Shown piece after piece: positions 7,714 to 9,894 of a stretch of 9,894 bases of DNA. The stretch is from positions 1 through 9,894 of the forward strand of contig CAZQEN010000298.1 in NCBI GenBank assembly GCA_964591605.1. The letters are read 5' to 3'. A program made the translations under genes and the position numbers. Position 1 is the stretch's first letter. Each line of letters opens with the position of its first letter. Under the pieces are notes generated by a model. That model saw only the letters and a list, made by a program, of their open reading frames with translations, was not told where the DNA came from and did no database searches. Origin of the DNA: CAYLLT01 sp964591605 (GTDB taxonomy: Bacteria; Planctomycetota; Phycisphaerae; UBA1845; PWPN01).

Positions 7714-8853
7714 ATGGGCGAATCGACTGACATTCTGTCTCCGGAGGGTACGCTACTGACCGACCCGGCCCAGATCGAGCGCGCGCTGGCGGAGATGTGG
7801 AGGCAGGCCGGCGCAGCGGCGAGCGGGGAGGCGGACCAGCCGGCGGCGAGCCGCGTCTGTGTGGCGAATCTGATCGTCGTGGGCGCGGCCGAGCGATGGG
7901 GTGAGTTGCTCGACGTGCTCGGCGAGCTCTCGCCGATGTACCCGACGCGGACGGTGGCCCTGCTCCTGACGCAGCCGGCCGGGCCGGGCCCCGAGAGTGT
8001 CCACGCGTCGGTTTCCGCGCTCTGCCACATTCCACAGCCGGGCCGGCCGCAGGTCTGCTCGGAGCAGATCGTCCTTCGGGCAAACCGGGCGCGGTCCGCA
8101 GATCTGCATCGCACGATGCTGCCCCTGCTGGAGTCGGACGTGCCGGTGATGACCTGGTGGGCGCTCGATCCGCAGGGATGCGGGGAACTGATGGGCTCGC
8201 TGGCCAAGTCATCCCGCCGTTTCATCATGGATGCCGGCCTGGAGGGCGTGAGGCGGCTGACTTCTCTGGATTTCGCATCCGTACGCGACCTGGGCTGGTA
8301 CCGCATCCATCGCTGGCGGGACCTGGTGGCGGGCATGTTCGATGAATGCGGCGCGGAGCCGCTGCAGCGGGTGGAAGCCGTGCGGGTGGAGGTCGGCGAG
8401 CCGGCGGCGGAAGGGTTGGACGCGGCGGTCTGGCTGATCGCGTTTCTGGGCGGGCAGCTCGGATGGGAAGTGCAGAAGGCGCGATGCGAAGTGCGGAGTG
8501 AGCGGGCTGGGCCCGGGCAGCCGATGGCGTGTTTCGAGTGGAGCGCCGGTGGTCGGCCGGTGAAGGTGTCGGTCGTGTCTGCGGCCGGCGAGGGTCTCGT
8601 CGGGCTCACCCTGCGCGGCGATGGGAATACGTTCGAGGCTCACAGAGGACGCGACGAGCTGCGGATTATCGTGCACACGCAGCATGTGTGCCAGGACCCG
8701 CGCGTGGTCCATGTGCCGCGCTGTCGGCGGAGCACGGCGCTGGCGGCCGCCCTGGCCGGCCGGGCGGTGGACGCCGCTTTCAGCCGCGCGGCCCCCCACG
8801 CCGCATGGATGGCCGACCGGCTGCGGCAGAGTTCTATTTCACTGAAAACGTGA
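7714..8853 (+). CDS. opcA: Glucose-6-phosphate dehydrogenase assembly protein OpcA-like
   Basis: OpcA was first described in cyanobacteria as an allosteric or assembly factor for glucose-6-phosphate dehydrogenase. In many bacteria it follows zwf, as here. The 379 residues fit the family. Recognisable parts are RVCVANLIVVG (47-57), the PTRTVALLL strand (77-85), and the SALCH plus RPQVCSEQIVL block (101-121). PLLESDVPVMTWW (137-149) and the C-terminal RDELRI segment complete the match. The ATG at 7714 is chosen because GGTGAG lies 7 bases upstream. A GTG at 7678 is also in frame and would add 12 residues. A heptamer-type repeat encodes EVQKARCEVRSERA at about 252-265. Co-expression with zwf is likely, although the 144-bp gap could hold its own signals. 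Confidence 0.88.
   Translation: MGESTDILSPEGTLLTDPAQIERALAEMWRQAGAAASGEADQPAASRVCVANLIVVGAAERWGELLDVLGELSPMYPTRTVALLLTQPAGPGPESVHASVSALCHIPQPGRPQVCSEQIVLRANRARSADLHRTMLPLLESDVPVMTWWALDPQGCGELMGSLAKSSRRFIMDAGLEGVRRLTSLDFASVRDLGWYRIHRWRDLVAGMFDECGAEPLQRVEAVRVEVGEPAAEGLDAAVWLIAFLGGQLGWEVQKARCEVRSERAGPGQPMACFEWSAGGRPVKVSVVSAAGEGLVGLTLRGDGNTFEAHRGRDELRIIVHTQHVCQDPRVVHVPRCRRSTALAAALAGRAVDAAFSRAAPHAAWMADRLRQSSISLKT
8467..8501 (+). repeat. Degenerate GAAGTGC heptamer array inside opcA
   Basis: In strict 7-base phase: GAAGTGC, AGAAGGC, GCGATGC, GAAGTGC, GGAGTGA. Two units are identical and the others share three to five bases with the consensus. The array encodes the Arg/Glu/Lys/Cys-rich peptide EVQKARCEVRSE. 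It is the most decayed array in the window, and probably the oldest. Confidence 0.65.
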
Positions 8854-8871
8854 TTCTCCGCATCTGTGTTT

Positions 8872-8890
8872 CGGGCGGTTGCATCGCCCG
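8872..8890 (+). terminator. Hairpin after opcA, possible terminator
   Basis: CGGGCG and CGCCCG form a perfect 6-bp stem with a 7-base loop, 18 bases after the opcA stop. The following ATCGTGTTCTTGT is T-rich but not a clean T-run. The stem also overlaps the -35 box of the next promoter, so it could be an operator instead. Confidence 0.35.
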
Positions 8891-8908
8891 ATCGTGTTCT
8901 TGTAGAAT
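8879..8908 (+). promoter_or_regulatory. Candidate sigma70-type promoter for the radical SAM gene
   Basis: TTGCAT (8879-8884) and TAGAAT (8903-8908) are 18 bases apart. The predicted transcript start near 8915 gives a leader of about 135 bases that begins within the hairpin at 8911-8931. Confidence 0.45.
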
Positions 8909-8910
8909 AG

Positions 8911-8931
8911 GCTCCCACTGACCGTGGGAGC
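8911..8931 (+). other. Perfect 8-bp hairpin at the predicted transcript start
   Basis: GCTCCCAC and GTGGGAGC pair perfectly around loop TGACC. It lies immediately after the candidate -10 box, at the 5' end of the expected leader or as an operator palindrome. It has no T-run, so a terminator is unlikely. The rest of the gap to 9048 shows no riboswitch that I recognise. Confidence 0.45.
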
Positions 8932-9048
8932 GGCGCCGTCACCCGCTGCCAGTTTACGCTTCTGTTCTGACCTGAGCCATCGGAATCTGCCCGGAGCCGG
9001 CGATCCTTCGCAAAGCCGCATCGCTTCGGGCGCATCAGGAGACGAAGC

Positions 9049-9894
9049 ATGAAGGTCGCACTGGTGTCCACGTACACCCACCCGATCGCGCTGGGCATGC
9101 GGTTTGTCTCCTCCTACATCAAGGCGGCCGGCCACGACGTTGAGTGCCTGTTCATGTGCTCGAAACGCGACACGGCGGAAGCCGATTTTTCGCCCGCGGC
9201 CATGGAGGCGTTCATCGAAATGTGCCGCGGGGCCGACCTGATCGGCATGAGCCTCATGACCAATACGTTCCACCGGGCGAGCGTGCTCACCGAGTCGCTC
9301 CGCCGGGCCGGCGTCCAGGCACCGGTCATCTGGGGCGGCACGCATCCCACCGTGGCTCCGGACGAATCACTCGAAGTGGCCGACATGATCTGCGTCGGCG
9401 AGGGAGAGGAGCCGCTGCTTCAGCTTGTCGAGACACTCGAAGCGGGCAAGGACCCGAAATCGCTGGGCAGCATCGGGTTCCGCGCGGGCGGGCCGTTCGG
9501 CAACGAGCGCACCTTCCGCAACCCGGTCATGCCCCTCGAAGAGGACCTCGACGATTATCCATTTCCCGACTACGAACTGCACACGCACTGGGTGATCGAG
9601 AAGGGCGAGCTCGTACCGGCCCGGCCGGAGAACCTGCGCGGCACGCTGCACCGCCTGCGCGTCGAGACGACGCGCGGCTGCCCGTATCCGTGCACGTTCT
9701 GCAACAATGCCGCCCTGCTCAAGGTGTACAAGGGCAAGGGCTCGTGGGTGCGCAAGCGCTCGAACGACAACGTCATCGCCGAGATCGAGAAGGCCCGGGC
9801 GTGCTTCCCGACCATCGAGGCGGTCAACATCGTCGATGATCTTTTCTTTGTCCGCAGCGAGGAGGACATCGAGGACTTCGCCGTCAGATACAAG
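9049..9894 (+). CDS. B12-binding-type radical SAM protein, 5' part (3' end outside window)
   Basis: 282 residues are visible and the frame stays open to the window end. The N-terminal domain (1 to about 130) is the cobalamin-binding-like Rossmann fold of class B radical SAM enzymes, with VALVSTYTHPIALGMRFVSSY, then GMSLMT, then VIWGGTHPTVAPDE and ICVGEGEEPLLQLVE. The classic DxHxxG cobalamin motif is absent, as in many relatives. The radical SAM core begins with ETTRGCPYPCTFCNN, where Cys211, Cys215 and Cys218 form the CxxxCxxC cluster site. VNIVDDLFF near 270 is the next strand of the barrel. Such proteins methylate unactivated carbon or phosphorus, or rearrange tetrapyrroles and lipids; the substrate cannot be told here. 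The ATG at 9049 has AGGAG 7 bases upstream. Confidence 0.93.
   Translation, partial: MKVALVSTYTHPIALGMRFVSSYIKAAGHDVECLFMCSKRDTAEADFSPAAMEAFIEMCRGADLIGMSLMTNTFHRASVLTESLRRAGVQAPVIWGGTHPTVAPDESLEVADMICVGEGEEPLLQLVETLEAGKDPKSLGSIGFRAGGPFGNERTFRNPVMPLEEDLDDYPFPDYELHTHWVIEKGELVPARPENLRGTLHRLRVETTRGCPYPCTFCNNAALLKVYKGKGSWVRKRSNDNVIAEIEKARACFPTIEAVNIVDDLFFVRSEEDIEDFAVRYK

Overview
The window is one high-GC bacterial stretch, densely coded, with eight genes on both strands. No rRNA, tRNA, CRISPR array, integrase or transposase gene was seen. The gene set and style fit a member of the Planctomycetota or a related high-GC lineage: a type-2 (eukaryote-like) isoleucyl-tRNA synthetase, a zwf-opcA pair, a PadR regulator paired with a helical-prefix membrane protein, and short degenerate repeats inside genes. 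The phylum is inferred from style, not proven.

Layout. (1) 1-2558, + strand: the 3' part of ileS, overlapping purN by 4 bp. (2) 2644-2916, +: an orphan HicB-like small protein whose 3' end overlaps a convergent gene by 119 bp. (3) 2798-5289, - strand: padR followed by a membrane-anchored protein with an anti-sigma/permease-prefix-like N-terminus and a carboxypeptidase-regulatory-like domain. The gap between these two genes is filled by 77-bp tandem repeats and an inverted partial copy. (4) 5290-5466: a divergent promoter region with a good sigma70-type promoter for padR and an inverted array of 7-bp repeats. (5) 5467-5823, +: a half-size TauE/SafE membrane protein. (6) 5962-8853, +: zwf and opcA, which supply NADPH through the oxidative pentose phosphate pathway and its assembly factor. 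(7) 9049-9894, +: the 5' part of a cobalamin-binding-type radical SAM enzyme with its own likely promoter.

Most notable feature. At least four kinds of 7-bp repeat occur here: AAAGTCG, GGCAATC, GTGAGAY and GAAGTGC. Three of them sit in frame inside conserved housekeeping genes (ileS, zwf, opcA), where they add low-complexity peptide at what look like surface loops. The fourth lies between genes as a large inverted repeat. Because 7 is not a multiple of 3, each array encodes the same cyclic 7-residue peptide in every frame of a strand. The three kinds found inside genes have consensus units free of stop codons on both strands. The intergenic kind has a stop on one strand. This looks like a family of frame-neutral short repeats that spreads through both coding and non-coding DNA.
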